Below are positions 1-8,959 of a DNA stretch of 64,000 bases, in pieces. Position 1 is the stretch's first letter; each line of letters starts with the position of its first letter. The stretch is from Microbacterium hydrocarbonoxydans (GTDB lineage Bacteria > Actinomycetota > Actinomycetes > Actinomycetales > Microbacteriaceae), in assembly GCF_011752045.1 (NCBI RefSeq), contig NZ_JAAKXW010000003.1, positions 124,001 to 188,000 of the forward strand. The letters run 5' to 3'. The notes under the pieces are model-generated. The model did not search any database. It worked only from the letters and a program-made list of their open reading frames with translations, and was not told the DNA's origin. Position numbers and translations under genes: made by a program.

Positions 1-1738
1 TCCGCGCGGCGGTGAGGACCGGGATCGCCGAGTGCTCACCCAGGGCGTTGGTGCGGCGGTGTGCGACGACGTCCGCGGCATCCCACCCGTGCACCCCCGT
101 CAGCACCGCACGGTGCCGCCCGTTCGCGACCTGCGCGCGCGGACCGGCCGCGATGTCCTGCCGGAGCGGCTCGGCACCGGCGAGGGCGAAGCCGCCCTCG
201 CGCAGTCGGGCGTGACCGACCGGCGCCGTGACGAGATGCGCGCGCACCTCGACTCCGCGATGCACCACGGACGCCGTGACGATCCACGCGCCGGGGATGA
301 GCCGCCCGTCGATCTGCGGGCAGTGCACCGAGGCGCTCATCGGGCCGTCGGCGGTGGTGCCCCGGAGCATGACCCGACGGCTCGGCCGCCCTTCCTCGTC
401 GAACAGGGAGATGTGGCCGTCGGCCGCCTCGATCCAGCCTTCGCCCACCTCCGGCGCGGTGTGGGTCGAGTAGGCGAAGGCTGCGTAGTGCGGGTCGTCG
501 GTGTCCGGGATGCCGTGACGCTGCACCGGCAGGTCGGTGTGATCCGTGCCGTGATTGACGAGGACGACGGGGTGGCCGGGGCCGGCCGAGCTCAAGGTGA
601 TCCCGGCCCGCTCGATGGCCAGCGTGAACGCGCCACGTGCTTCACGAGGCGCCGGCGCCGTCCACACCGGATGCTCTTCGGGGAGCGACAGGCCGAGGAA
701 GCCGATGCCTGCCAGGTAGGGGGATCCGAAGCCGCTGTACTCCTGCATCGCCGGCAGGAACTCGTCGTACCAGCCGAGCCGCAGTTGACCGTCCGCTCCG
801 ACTCCGTGACGCACGAAGCCGTCGAGCACCGAGGTCGCCAGCGCGCGGGTGCGCGCCGGACCGAGGCGGTTCACGCCGGAGATCTCCGCGCACCAGAGCG
901 GCGCGAGGACCGCGGTGCGGTAGGTGAGCGACCGGCCGAAATGGACGGGGGCCCCGTCATCGGCGACGAACGACGGGAACGTGTCGACGAAGGCGGCGAG
1001 ACGCTCCAGGTGACGCTGCCCGTCGGCGGAGCGCGTGCGGTCCGTCATCCGGTACCACGCCCACAGATACGGGTGGATCGCCCACGCGTTGTAGTAGTCG
1101 ACGGCGTGATCGGGCCCGTCTGTGTACCAGCCGTCGCCCAGATACCAGCCCTCGACGCGCGCGACGCGACGCTCGTTGCGGAGCCCCCTCGCGTCACCGC
1201 CTCGATGCCGGATGAACGCCTCGGCCATGGCGGGGAACAGCTGCCAGTTGTTGCCCCAGACGTCGAGCAGGGCATGGTGGCGCAGCCAGCCGAGTATCCG
1301 GTCGTGCTGAGCGGAGTCCAGCCTCGACCAGAAGCGGTCGCCGGCGGTGTAGAGACCGAACGAGAGGTTGGCGGCCTCGACGATCGAGTTGGTGATCCCG
1401 GTGAGCGGCGGCCGGCAGGTCACCCCGCGGGGCCAGCTCGAGGGATGCCGCGGGTCGGTCCCGTCGACGATCGCCTGGGCGTAGAACTCCACCAGCGCGT
1501 CCGCCTCGGCATCATCCGCCGCGGCCCCGGCGATGCGCGACGAGGCGAGCAGGAAGCTGCGGCCGATGGTCTCCATCGATTCGCGACGCTGACCGTCGCC
1601 CGTCACCCGTCCCGGGAGCACGACCCCTGCAGGGTCGTCCGCACCGTGCTCGCGCACCGCGCGCAGCCACAGCTGCGCGGTCGCGGTCCAGCGCCGCCGC
1701 GCGGTCGGACCGTCAGCGGGGTCGTGCTCCGCGCTCAC
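1..1738 (-). CDS. DUF2264 domain protein, probable glycoside hydrolase (3' end outside window)
   Basis: About 579 residues are visible, from a GTG start that shares the bases GTGA with the stop of the upstream solute-binding protein gene; the end of the gene lies beyond base 1. The translation carries the aromatic-rich core of the DUF2264 family (PF10022), with WGNNWQLFPAMAEAF and GWYLGDGWYTDGPDH as clear landmarks in the first half. There is no signal peptide, so it should act in the cytoplasm on an imported oligosaccharide. From memory, some members of this family are grouped with GH154 beta-glucuronidases acting on pectic glycans; the exact substrate here is inference. It is the last visible gene of the ABC operon, which supports a catabolic role. 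Confidence 0.85.
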   Translation of the reverse strand, partial: MSAEHDPADGPTARRRWTATAQLWLRAVREHGADDPAGVVLPGRVTGDGQRRESMETIGRSFLLASSRIAGAAADDAEADALVEFYAQAIVDGTDPRHPSSWPRGVTCRPPLTGITNSIVEAANLSFGLYTAGDRFWSRLDSAQHDRILGWLRHHALLDVWGNNWQLFPAMAEAFIRHRGGDARGLRNERRVARVEGWYLGDGWYTDGPDHAVDYYNAWAIHPYLWAWYRMTDRTRSADGQRHLERLAAFVDTFPSFVADDGAPVHFGRSLTYRTAVLAPLWCAEISGVNRLGPARTRALATSVLDGFVRHGVGADGQLRLGWYDEFLPAMQEYSGFGSPYLAGIGFLGLSLPEEHPVWTAPAPREARGAFTLAIERAGITLSSAGPGHPVVLVNHGTDHTDLPVQRHGIPDTDDPHYAAFAYSTHTAPEVGEGWIEAADGHISLFDEEGRPSRRVMLRGTTADGPMSASVHCPQIDGRLIPGAWIVTASVVHRGVEVRAHLVTAPVGHARLREGGFALAGAEPLRQDIAAGPRAQVANGRHRAVLTGVHGWDAADVVAHRRTNALGEHSAIPVLTAAR

Positions 1739-3366
1739 GCGTCGAGTGCCTTCTCGAACTCCTTGCGAATCTTGTCGCCCCCGGCCGATCGCCAGGTCTT
1801 GATGGCGGCCTTCACATCGGCGAGGCTCTTTCGTCCGGCGATGAAGTCCTGCGTGGCGTCGCCGACGGCCTGGCGGATCGTGCTGCCCTTCTGCGCGTTC
1901 GTCGGGCTGAACAGGGTGGCCGTCGGATCCTCGACCCCGATCGGGATCAGCGCGGAGTACGCCTCGTGCGCACGCGTGACGATCCTGTCCTGCCCGGGGA
2001 GGTAGAGCACGGGCCCGGGGGCCGCGATGTACTTCCACGGCACGGTCGTGTCGGCCAGCGCGTTCGGCGTCGGCAGCGGGTTGCCGTCGCCGTCGAGGGT
2101 GTAGTCCGCCCCCTCCACGCCGTAGTTGATCAGCAGGTACTCCTCGCTGCCGAAAGGCGCGGCGAGGAGGTTCGCCACGCCGAGGAGCTTCTTGATCGAC
2201 GCCGCATCGTTCTTCTTGAACATGGTGCGCGCGAAGAGGATGTTGTCGAGCCATGCGGTCGGCTTGCCTCCTCCGGCGGCGAAAGGGAGGAACGGCGCGG
2301 AGTCCGGCACGGTGGGCCCGTAGCCGTCCGACTTGAAGAAGGCGGGAAGGCCGTCGTAGATCTGTGCGACCTGACCGGTGGTGAAGGCGTTGACCATCTG
2401 CGACTTGGTCCAGGATTCGCTGCCCGGCAGGATGTACCCGGCCGATGCCGCCTTCTGCACGAACTGGATGGAGTCGAGGTACTCCTCCGTCTCGAACGAG
2501 TAGGTGAGCCTGCCCCCGTCCTCGCGCCACTGGTTCGGCACGCCGAACAGCTGGTGGAATGTGCTCAGGCCGAAGCTGCTCGCCCCGAAGGCCCAGCGGT
2601 TGGCCTTCGCGTCCGTGAGCTCCTTCATGACCGAGAGGTACTCGTCGGCGTCCTTGATCGCGCTGGTGTCGGTGATCCCGACGTCCTCGAACCGCTTCGC
2701 GTTGTAGAAGCCGAGGCCGGCCGAGCCGCCTCGAGGGATCGGGATCGTGTAGATCTTTCCGTTGCGCACGGTCTGCCGCCAATAGAGCTCGGGAATCGCC
2801 GCGAGGTTCGGGTACTCCTTGATCGCGTCTCCCGAGAGGAACTTCGTCAGGTCCTGGCACTTGGACTCGAGGAAGCCGATGGTGTCGGGGATGGATGCTC
2901 CGTCGTCCAGCATCAGGTCGGGGATGTCGTTGCCGGCGATGGTCGTGTTCATCTTCGTGGTGAAGTCGTCCGCCGAGACGGCTGTGATGTCGACCCTGCC
3001 GCCGAGCCGCTTCTCGATCTCCTGCCAGGCCGGGTTGCTGTCGCGCCCGTTCGGCGGCGGGCCGAAGATGTTCGTGATCGCGGTGAAGGTCTCGCCCTTC
3101 AGGGGCGGGGTGGTCACGGTGCGCACGGGATTCGCGGGGTACCTGAAGTACGCGGCAGGCACGCCGCCGGCCGTGCCGGCCAGGTCGGGCGCGAGACCGT
3201 CTGCAGGCACGAACGCCGGCAGCTTCACGGAACTCGCCCCGGACGCTACCAGCTCCGTGCGCGTGCCGCATCCGGCCAGGGAGCCGATGGATGCGACGCT
3301 CAGCAGCCCGATCCCGGCGACCTTGAGGAAGGTCCGCCGGTCTGCGGCGATCTCATTGATGGACAT
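1735..3366 (-). CDS. Extracellular solute-binding lipoprotein of a CUT1 sugar ABC transporter, Tat-exported
   Basis: The 543-residue product is the substrate receptor for the two permeases encoded just upstream. The N-terminus has a twin-arginine motif (RRTFLKV), a hydrophobic stretch and the lipobox LAGC, so it is probably exported folded through Tat and anchored to the membrane as a lipoprotein. The body resembles the long LplA/YtcQ class of binding proteins that accompany LplB/LplC permeases, which often carry uronic-acid or alpha-linked oligosaccharides. The ATG start at 3366 follows AGAGAGGA. The stop overlaps the DUF2264 start by four bases, so translation of the two is likely coupled. 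The substrate is not determined by the sequence. Confidence 0.9.
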   Translation of the reverse strand: MSINEIAADRRTFLKVAGIGLLSVASIGSLAGCGTRTELVASGASSVKLPAFVPADGLAPDLAGTAGGVPAAYFRYPANPVRTVTTPPLKGETFTAITNIFGPPPNGRDSNPAWQEIEKRLGGRVDITAVSADDFTTKMNTTIAGNDIPDLMLDDGASIPDTIGFLESKCQDLTKFLSGDAIKEYPNLAAIPELYWRQTVRNGKIYTIPIPRGGSAGLGFYNAKRFEDVGITDTSAIKDADEYLSVMKELTDAKANRWAFGASSFGLSTFHQLFGVPNQWREDGGRLTYSFETEEYLDSIQFVQKAASAGYILPGSESWTKSQMVNAFTTGQVAQIYDGLPAFFKSDGYGPTVPDSAPFLPFAAGGGKPTAWLDNILFARTMFKKNDAASIKKLLGVANLLAAPFGSEEYLLINYGVEGADYTLDGDGNPLPTPNALADTTVPWKYIAAPGPVLYLPGQDRIVTRAHEAYSALIPIGVEDPTATLFSPTNAQKGSTIRQAVGDATQDFIAGRKSLADVKAAIKTWRSAGGDKIRKEFEKALDA

Positions 3367-3416
3367 TTCCGATCCTCTCTGGGGGACAGCAGGCTTGCGC
3401 CTCGGTGTGGCTGCGT

Positions 3417-4358
3417 TCAGCCCTTGACGGCTCCGGTGAGCACGCCCTTTGTGAAGTACTTCTGCAGGAACGGGTAGACGCACAGGATGGGCACCAGGCT
3501 GATGACCACCACCGCCATCTGGATCGCCTGGCTGGGCGCCGCGATCTCCGCTCCTGCGCTGACGTCCATCGACGATCCGAGGAGCACGTACTGGCGCAGC
3601 ACCATCGCCAGCGGCCATTTGTCGCTGTCGACGTAGAGCATCGCGTTGAAGAACGCGTTCCAGTAGCCGACCGCGTAGAAGAGCCCGACCACGGCGATGA
3701 CCGCCTTGGAGAGCGGCAGCACGACGTGCCACAGGATGCGCAGGTCGCCGGCTCCGTCGAGGCGGGCCGCCTCGATGAGCTCGGCTGGGATGCCCATGAT
3801 GAACGACCTCACGATCACCAGGTTGAACGCGGAGAGCGCGGTCGGCAGGATCAGCGCCGCGTAGGAGCCGAGCAGGCCCAGCTCCTTCACGACCAGGAAC
3901 GTCGGGATGATGCCGGGCGTGAACAGCATCGTCAGCAGCGCGGTCATCAGGAAGAACGTGCCGCCCAGCAGTCCCCGCCTGGAAAGGCCGTACGCCATCG
4001 TCACCGTGAGCGCGATCGCCAGGGCGGTGCCCACCAGGGTGATGCCGATGCTCCGCAGGAGGGCGTCGGTGACGATGCCGCCGGAGAAGATCGTCGTGTA
4101 GGCGGCGAACGTGGGCTCGGAGGGGAATAGGACGAAGCCGTTGTTGGCGGCGATCTCCTGCTGCGTCGAAAGGCTCGTTCCGACTACCGCGAGGAACGGG
4201 TAGATCACCGCGACGCACACCACCAGCAGCACGAGACCCTTCAGCCCCTGCATGGGCAGGCTGGGCTTCTCCATCCACACGGGACGGCTGCTGGCCTTGT
4301 AGCGGGCGGCGCGCCTGGCGCCGAGCCGGACGACTGTCGTGGCGGATTCAGCGGTCAC
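3417..4358 (-). CDS. Carbohydrate ABC transporter permease, LplC/YtcP type
   Basis: This 313-residue membrane protein forms the transport channel together with the permease encoded immediately upstream. It has about six membrane segments and the ATPase-contact EAA loop (EAARLDGAGDLRILWHVVLP) in the second half, followed by the typical C-terminus ending in AVKG. I chose the GTG at 4358 because it overlaps the preceding permease gene by 11 bases, the usual arrangement in this operon type; an in-frame ATG at 4406 would overlap further. No ATP-binding subunit is encoded nearby, so a shared cytoplasmic ATPase is presumed. Confidence 0.9.
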   Translation of the reverse strand: MTAESATTVVRLGARRAARYKASSRPVWMEKPSLPMQGLKGLVLLVVCVAVIYPFLAVVGTSLSTQQEIAANNGFVLFPSEPTFAAYTTIFSGGIVTDALLRSIGITLVGTALAIALTVTMAYGLSRRGLLGGTFFLMTALLTMLFTPGIIPTFLVVKELGLLGSYAALILPTALSAFNLVIVRSFIMGIPAELIEAARLDGAGDLRILWHVVLPLSKAVIAVVGLFYAVGYWNAFFNAMLYVDSDKWPLAMVLRQYVLLGSSMDVSAGAEIAAPSQAIQMAVVVISLVPILCVYPFLQKYFTKGVLTGAVKG

Positions 4359-5364
4359 GGGAGTACACCCCATCCTGTCCGAACATGTGAGCGACCTTGT
4401 TGGCACCGAGCACGAGGAACAGGCCGACGACGCCCTTCACCAGCCCGACCGCGGCCGCGGTGCCCCACTGCCCGTCGACGATGCCGTGGTAGTAGACGTA
4501 GGTGTCGAGCACCTCGCCCGCCTCCGCGCCCACGTTGTTGCGCTGCAGCACGATCTGCTCGAAGCCGACCGACAGTGCCGTGCCGAGATTGAGGATCAGC
4601 AGCAGGATCACGATGGGCATGATGCCGGGAATGGTGATCGCCCAGGTGCGGCGCCACGGACCGGCGCCGTCCACCGCGGCCGCCTCGTACAGCTCGTCAT
4701 CGATGCTGGCGAGTGCGGCGAGGAACATGATCGTCCCCCACCCCGCGTCCTTCCAGATGGTCTGCAGGGTGACGAGGAGCGGGAAGGTGTCCGGGTTGGT
4801 CATCGGGCTGATGCCGGGCAGGCCGACCGCCTCGAGCATGTTCGGGATCGCGCCGGTGGGTCCGAGCATCTGCGTGAAGATCGAGATGATGATGACCCAG
4901 CCGAGGAAGTGCGGCAGGTAGATCACGCTCTGCACGAAGCGCTTGAGTCCAGGGGACATGATGCTGTTCAGCAGCAGCGCGAGCATGATCGGCACCGGGA
5001 AGAACAGCACGAGCTGCATCAGCGTGATCACCAGGGTGTTGCGCAGCGCGTACCAGAAGGCGGGGTCGGCGAAGGCCTGCGCGAAATTGTCGAGGCCCAC
5101 CCAGACGCTGTCGATGAAGCCGAGGTACGGCTGATAGTCCTCGAAGGCGATGATGTTGCCGGGGATCGGCAGCCAGTGGAAGACCACGAAGTAGAGGAAG
5201 CCGGGCAGCACCATCAGGAGCATCACCCGGTCACGGCGGAACCGCGCTGCGAACGACAGCGCCGTCCCGGCCCTGCGGCTCGTCCGCCGCGAGTCGGCGC
5301 CGCGCACGGCGACATCTCCGGTCTCGGCAGCAGCGGGTCTGCTCGTCACGGGTGCTGAGGTCAC
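4348..5364 (-). CDS. Carbohydrate ABC transporter permease, LplB/YteP type
   Basis: First gene of the operon, 338 residues. A basic N-terminal tail of about 35 residues is followed by six predicted membrane segments. The EAA loop (EAAAVDGAGPWRRTWAITIPG region) lies near two thirds of the length. The GTG start at 5364 is preceded by GGAGG at good spacing. The promoter and a LacI-type operator lie just upstream (5408-5455). Family knowledge: LplB-like permeases pair with LplC-like permeases and a long binding protein, as seen here. Confidence 0.9.
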   Translation of the reverse strand: MTSAPVTSRPAAAETGDVAVRGADSRRTSRRAGTALSFAARFRRDRVMLLMVLPGFLYFVVFHWLPIPGNIIAFEDYQPYLGFIDSVWVGLDNFAQAFADPAFWYALRNTLVITLMQLVLFFPVPIMLALLLNSIMSPGLKRFVQSVIYLPHFLGWVIIISIFTQMLGPTGAIPNMLEAVGLPGISPMTNPDTFPLLVTLQTIWKDAGWGTIMFLAALASIDDELYEAAAVDGAGPWRRTWAITIPGIMPIVILLLILNLGTALSVGFEQIVLQRNNVGAEAGEVLDTYVYYHGIVDGQWGTAAAVGLVKGVVGLFLVLGANKVAHMFGQDGVYSRDR

Positions 5365-5407
5365 CGCAGTCCTCCGGGCGTCGTCGATGACATAGGGAAA
5401 ATCACTA

Positions 5408-5419
5408 GTAAGCGATTGC
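5408..5419. promoter_or_regulatory. LacI-type operator of the first ABC operon
   Basis: GTAAGCGATTGC is an imperfect palindrome around a central CG. It matches the pattern GTAANCGNTTRC shared with the site at 5531-5542. It lies directly downstream of the -10 box of the minus-strand operon, a position suited to blocking transcription. The divergent LacI gene at 6627 is the obvious candidate regulator. Confidence 0.6.
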
Positions 5420-5426
5420 TATGGCA

Positions 5427-5455
5427 ACGTAACGCCACGCGTGGGCCTCTGTCAA
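5427..5455 (-). promoter_or_regulatory. Promoter of the LplB-LplC-SBP-DUF2264 operon
   Basis: On the minus strand TTGACA (5455-5450) is followed after 17 bases by TTACGT (5432-5427). This is the best sigma-A-like pair upstream of the permease start. The LacI-like operator follows immediately downstream. Confidence 0.5.
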
Positions 5456-5467
5456 CAGAGTCGATCA

Positions 5468-5482
5468 AAAGTGCTGCACTTT
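5468..5482. promoter_or_regulatory. Perfect 7-1-7 palindrome in a divergent promoter region
   Basis: AAAGTGC and GCACTTT flank a single T, forming a perfect palindrome. It lies between the divergent ABC operon and dehydrogenase promoters and differs from the LacI-like sites on either side. It may bind a second regulator; which one is unknown. Confidence 0.4.
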
Positions 5483-5530
5483 CGCGATACTCTGCCCCCA
5501 ACGGTTGGAATCTTGACCTTGTTCGTGATA

Positions 5531-5542
5531 GTAATCGTTTAC
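5531..5542. promoter_or_regulatory. LacI-type operator in front of the 2-hydroxyacid dehydrogenase gene
   Basis: GTAATCGTTTAC has matching GTAA/TTAC ends around a central CG, as in the site at 5408. It overlaps the probable promoter of the plus-strand genes, where TTGGAA at 5505-5510 and TAGTAA at 5529-5534 are one plausible pair. The two sites probably allow one regulator to control both directions. Confidence 0.6.
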
Positions 5543-5597
5543 TACCAAGGGGTCGGCCAGCGGGCCGGCCTCGCTCGAATCGACGGAGATCACCACC

Positions 5598-6605
5598 ATG
5601 AGCCGGCTCCCCCGCGTGGCTTTCGCCATGGACCGTGAAGCGCACGCCGCCGCTTTCGCCCCCGCTCTGATGCGCCGACTGCGCGCCGTCGCGGAGGTCC
5701 TCTTCGATGAGCCGCTCGCGGATCTGCATTCCGACCAGGCGCGGAGCGTGCTCGGGACGACCGAGATCCTCCTCACCGGCTGGGGCGTGCCACCCATCGA
5801 CAGCGCTCTCCTCGACAGCGCGCCGGACCTGCGCGCGATCGTGCACGCCGCGGGAACCGTGAGGACCTTCCTCGATCCGGAGGTCTTCGACCACGGCATC
5901 CGCGTCAGCAGCTGCGCGAGCGCCAACGCGACCCCCGTCGCGGAGTTCGCGCTCGCCTGCACGGTCTTCGGACTCAAACGCGCGGGACGCTTCGCCGCTC
6001 AGCTGCGCGAGAGCAAGGCCGTGCGCGACGTGCGCCGGATGCCGCCGATCGGGACCTACCGCGTCACCGTCGGCGTCGTCGGAGCCTCCCGCGTCGGACG
6101 GGAGATGCTCCGGCTGCTCCGGAGCCTGGACGCCGAGATCCTTCTCAGCGACCCTTTCATCTCGGACGCCGACGCGGCCGAGCTCGGAGCGACCCTGGTC
6201 TCGCTTCCCGATCTGTGCCGCCTCAGCGACGTCGTCTCGATCCACGCACCGCTCACCCCGCAGACCGCGGGCATGATCGGCGCCGCAGAACTCGCGCTGA
6301 TGCGCGACGGCACCGTGCTCGTCAACACCGCCCGCGGCGCGCTCGTCGACACGGAGGCGCTCACCGCCGAGGTGGTGAGCGGACGCCTCGACGCCTACCT
6401 CGACGTCGTGCACCCCGAGCCCCTGCCCCCGGAATCGCCTCTCTACAGGCTCCCCAACGTGACGCTCACTCCGCACATCGCGGGAGCCCTCGGCAACGAG
6501 ATCGCCCGCCTCGGCGAGCTGGCCGTGGCCGAGACGGCCCGCTTCGCCGCGAATGGTACATTCGAGCATGAAGTCCGTCCCGCGGATTTCGCGATCATCG
6601 CCTAG
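5598..6605 (+). CDS. D-isomer-specific 2-hydroxyacid dehydrogenase family protein
   Basis: A 335-residue NAD(P)-dependent dehydrogenase of the D-2-hydroxyacid family, reducing a 2-keto acid or oxidising a 2-hydroxy acid in the cytoplasm. The nucleotide-binding turn VGVVGASRVG lies near residue 160. The catalytic residues are recognisable as Arg246 (TARGALVDT), Glu274 (HPEP) and His293 (LTPHIAG). The length is normal for the family. GGAG stands 9-12 bases before the ATG. It is divergent from the ABC operon and followed 21 bases later by a LacI regulator, so it probably handles an acid sugar or keto-acid intermediate from the imported substrate; that role is inference. Confidence 0.88.
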   Translation: MSRLPRVAFAMDREAHAAAFAPALMRRLRAVAEVLFDEPLADLHSDQARSVLGTTEILLTGWGVPPIDSALLDSAPDLRAIVHAAGTVRTFLDPEVFDHGIRVSSCASANATPVAEFALACTVFGLKRAGRFAAQLRESKAVRDVRRMPPIGTYRVTVGVVGASRVGREMLRLLRSLDAEILLSDPFISDADAAELGATLVSLPDLCRLSDVVSIHAPLTPQTAGMIGAAELALMRDGTVLVNTARGALVDTEALTAEVVSGRLDAYLDVVHPEPLPPESPLYRLPNVTLTPHIAGALGNEIARLGELAVAETARFAANGTFEHEVRPADFAIIA

Positions 6606-6626
6606 CAGGGCGACGGATGAGGGATC

Positions 6627-7709
6627 GTGACTCCGACAGCTGATCACGTGCACCGGTCGGCGCCGCGTCGCGCCGCGACCATCAGCGACGTGGCGGCGAT
6701 GGCCGAAGTGTCCACCGCGACGGTCTCCCGCGTGCTGAACAGCAACTACCCGGTCGCGGCATCCACCCGCGAGCGCGTGCTCCGCGCAGTCACGAAGCTG
6801 GGCTACGCGGCCAACGCGAACGCCAGGGCGCTGGCGCAGTCCGACTCGAAGACCATCGGCATCATCGTGCCCGAGCTGGTCGATCCCTTCTTCGGATACA
6901 TGGTGCGCGGACTCGAACAGGCGGCACAGGCCTCGGGGCGCCTGGCCATCATCGCCACCACCGGAACGCGGCGCGATCACGAGCTGACCCTGATCGACCG
7001 GATGCGCGAGCGCCGGGTGGATGCCGTGATCCTGGTCAGCGGAACCCGGACGGATATCGCGTACCAGCGTCAGCTCGTCCAACGCGCGGAGGCACTCGAG
7101 GCGATGGGGAGCAGGCTCGTGCTGTGCGCGCATCCGCCGCTGACGATCCCGTCGCCGGCACGATCCGTGGCCTACGACAACGAGGGAGGAGCCTTCGCCG
7201 TCACCGAGCATCTCATCTCGAACGGCCATCGCCGCATCGCGTTCGTCGGCGGCGAGGCGGAGCGTCCTACGATCGCGCTCCGCCGCGAGGGGTACCTGCG
7301 CGCGCTGCGCTCCCGGGGCATCGAGGTCGACGAGGCGCTCATCCGCTCGGAGGGCTTCGGGCGAGACCCTGGCTACACGACGACCAGGGCCCTGCTCGAC
7401 GAAGACCTCGGCATCACGGCGATCTTCGCGGTGAACGACACGATCGCCGCCGGCGTCTACGACGCCCTCGGCGACGCCGGCGTGCGCATCCCCTCGGACA
7501 TGTCGGTCGTCGCGTATGACGACACCCCGCTCGCGACGAGCCTCTCCCCCAAGCTCACGACCGTGCACGTGCCGCTCGAGCAGATGGGCAGGGAGGCGCT
7601 GAACGCAGCCGTCGCCGAGCACGACGCGTTCGCACGCACGCCTGAGGACGCACTCACGCTCGGCACCTATCTCGTGCATCGCGAATCCGTCGCGCCTCGG
7701 AAGCCCTGA
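6627..7709 (+). CDS. LacI family transcriptional regulator (probable repressor of the first sugar locus)
   Basis: A 360-residue regulator starting at GTG. The N-terminal LacI helix-turn-helix is at about residues 15-65 (TISDVAAMAEVSTATVSRVLN), followed by a periplasmic-binding-protein-like effector domain. It is probably co-transcribed with the dehydrogenase upstream. Two CG-centred operators with the same GTAA ends (5408-5419 and 5531-5542) lie in the divergent promoter region, so it most likely controls both directions and responds to the transported sugar or a breakdown product. Confidence 0.9.
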   Translation: MTPTADHVHRSAPRRAATISDVAAMAEVSTATVSRVLNSNYPVAASTRERVLRAVTKLGYAANANARALAQSDSKTIGIIVPELVDPFFGYMVRGLEQAAQASGRLAIIATTGTRRDHELTLIDRMRERRVDAVILVSGTRTDIAYQRQLVQRAEALEAMGSRLVLCAHPPLTIPSPARSVAYDNEGGAFAVTEHLISNGHRRIAFVGGEAERPTIALRREGYLRALRSRGIEVDEALIRSEGFGRDPGYTTTRALLDEDLGITAIFAVNDTIAAGVYDALGDAGVRIPSDMSVVAYDDTPLATSLSPKLTTVHVPLEQMGREALNAAVAEHDAFARTPEDALTLGTYLVHRESVAPRKP

Positions 7710-7751
7710 CGCAGCGCGCACCGAAGGCGTCCGACGCGGACAGGCGGGTGG

Positions 7752-8921
7752 CTACCCGACCTGTCCGCGCTCGAAATAGGCGACGAGCTCGGGGTCGAGC
7801 GCCGGAACCTCGATCGCCGAGCCGTCTCCGCGCAGGGACTGCGTCGCGAGGATGCCGGCCGCCACCGCCTCCCTGGCCGCGACCGGCGACGTCTCGGTGA
7901 GACCGCCGTCGCGCACGAAGCGGAGGAACTCGGCGACGAGCAGCGCGTCGGCGCCGTCGTGACCCGCATCCGGCACCTCGGGCACGATGAAGGTCTCGTC
8001 GGCCTCGGCCGCGCCGCGGTGGCGCCGGTTCCAGAGCCTGACCTCGCTGCCGGCGGTGTCGCCGAAGTTCTCGATGCGGCCCTCGGTGCCGATCACCGTG
8101 TAGTTGCGCCAGTAGTCGGGCGTGAAGTGGCACTGCTGGTACGACGCCATGATGCCCCCGGCGAGGCGCATGTTCACCATCGAGATGTCCTCGACGTCGA
8201 TCACCGGGTGCAGGCCCGTCAGCGACGTCGGCGGCCAGTTGTCGACGCTGAACCAGTCCGGCATCCGCTCACCGGTGCGGTCGCGCCGATCGGAGATGTC
8301 CCCGTAGACGCTCAGCTCGCCCATGGCGGCGACCTTCTCGGAGTAGGCGCCGGCCAGCCAGTGGATGATGTCGATGTCGTGGGCGCCCTTCTGGAGCAGA
8401 AGTCCGGTGGTGCGGCGGCGGTCGGCGTGCCAGTCCTTGAAGTAGTAGTCGCCGCCGTGGCCGACGAAGTGGCGCACCCAGACGGCCTTGACGTCGCCGA
8501 TCCGGCCGTCCTGGATCAGCTGCCGCATCAGCGTGATGACGGGCATGTGCCGCATGTTGTGGCCGATGTAGAGCCGGCTGCCGGTGCGGCGGGCGGTCTC
8601 GAGCATGGCGTCGGCGTCGGCGAGGTGGATCGCGAGCGGCTTCTCGCAGAACACCGCGACACCGGCCTCCAGGGCCCGGATGCTGAGCGCCGCGTGCGTG
8701 TCGTCGGGGGTGAGCACCATCACGGCGTCGACGCCTGAGGCGAGCAGCTCGTCGAGCGAGTCGGTGACGACGGCGTCGGGCACGAGCCGGCGCGCGTCCT
8801 TGCGGGCGCGCTCCGAGGGGTCGCAGATCGCGGTGATGCGCGAGCCCTGGCCGGGGCGCTGCACCTCCTCGCGGAGCGTGGCGCGCGCGCCGAAGCCGAT
8901 GATGCCGATACGGAGATCCAC
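7752..8921 (-). CDS. Gfo/Idh/MocA family oxidoreductase
   Basis: A 389-residue NAD(P)-dependent sugar or inositol dehydrogenase-like protein. The start GIIGFGARA gives the Rossmann dinucleotide-binding turn at residues 5-13, and the EKPLA motif of the family sits near residue 97. The GTG start at 8921 was chosen because AAGGA precedes it at good distance. It ends the operon formed by the SBP, two permeases and a LacI regulator, so it probably oxidises or epimerises the imported sugar in the cytoplasm. The substrate cannot be assigned from sequence alone. Confidence 0.88.
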   Translation of the reverse strand: MDLRIGIIGFGARATLREEVQRPGQGSRITAICDPSERARKDARRLVPDAVVTDSLDELLASGVDAVMVLTPDDTHAALSIRALEAGVAVFCEKPLAIHLADADAMLETARRTGSRLYIGHNMRHMPVITLMRQLIQDGRIGDVKAVWVRHFVGHGGDYYFKDWHADRRRTTGLLLQKGAHDIDIIHWLAGAYSEKVAAMGELSVYGDISDRRDRTGERMPDWFSVDNWPPTSLTGLHPVIDVEDISMVNMRLAGGIMASYQQCHFTPDYWRNYTVIGTEGRIENFGDTAGSEVRLWNRRHRGAAEADETFIVPEVPDAGHDGADALLVAEFLRFVRDGGLTETSPVAAREAVAAGILATQSLRGDGSAIEVPALDPELVAYFERGQVG

Positions 8922-8959
8922 GGTGGTCCTTCTGAATGTCGTCGAGGACGGCACAGCCG

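Noticed and set aside
32..2005. 657-codon plus-strand frame over the first 2 kb
   Set aside because: The minus strand encodes a recognisable DUF2264 protein and the binding protein end here; the plus frame has low-complexity Arg/Val/Asp content.
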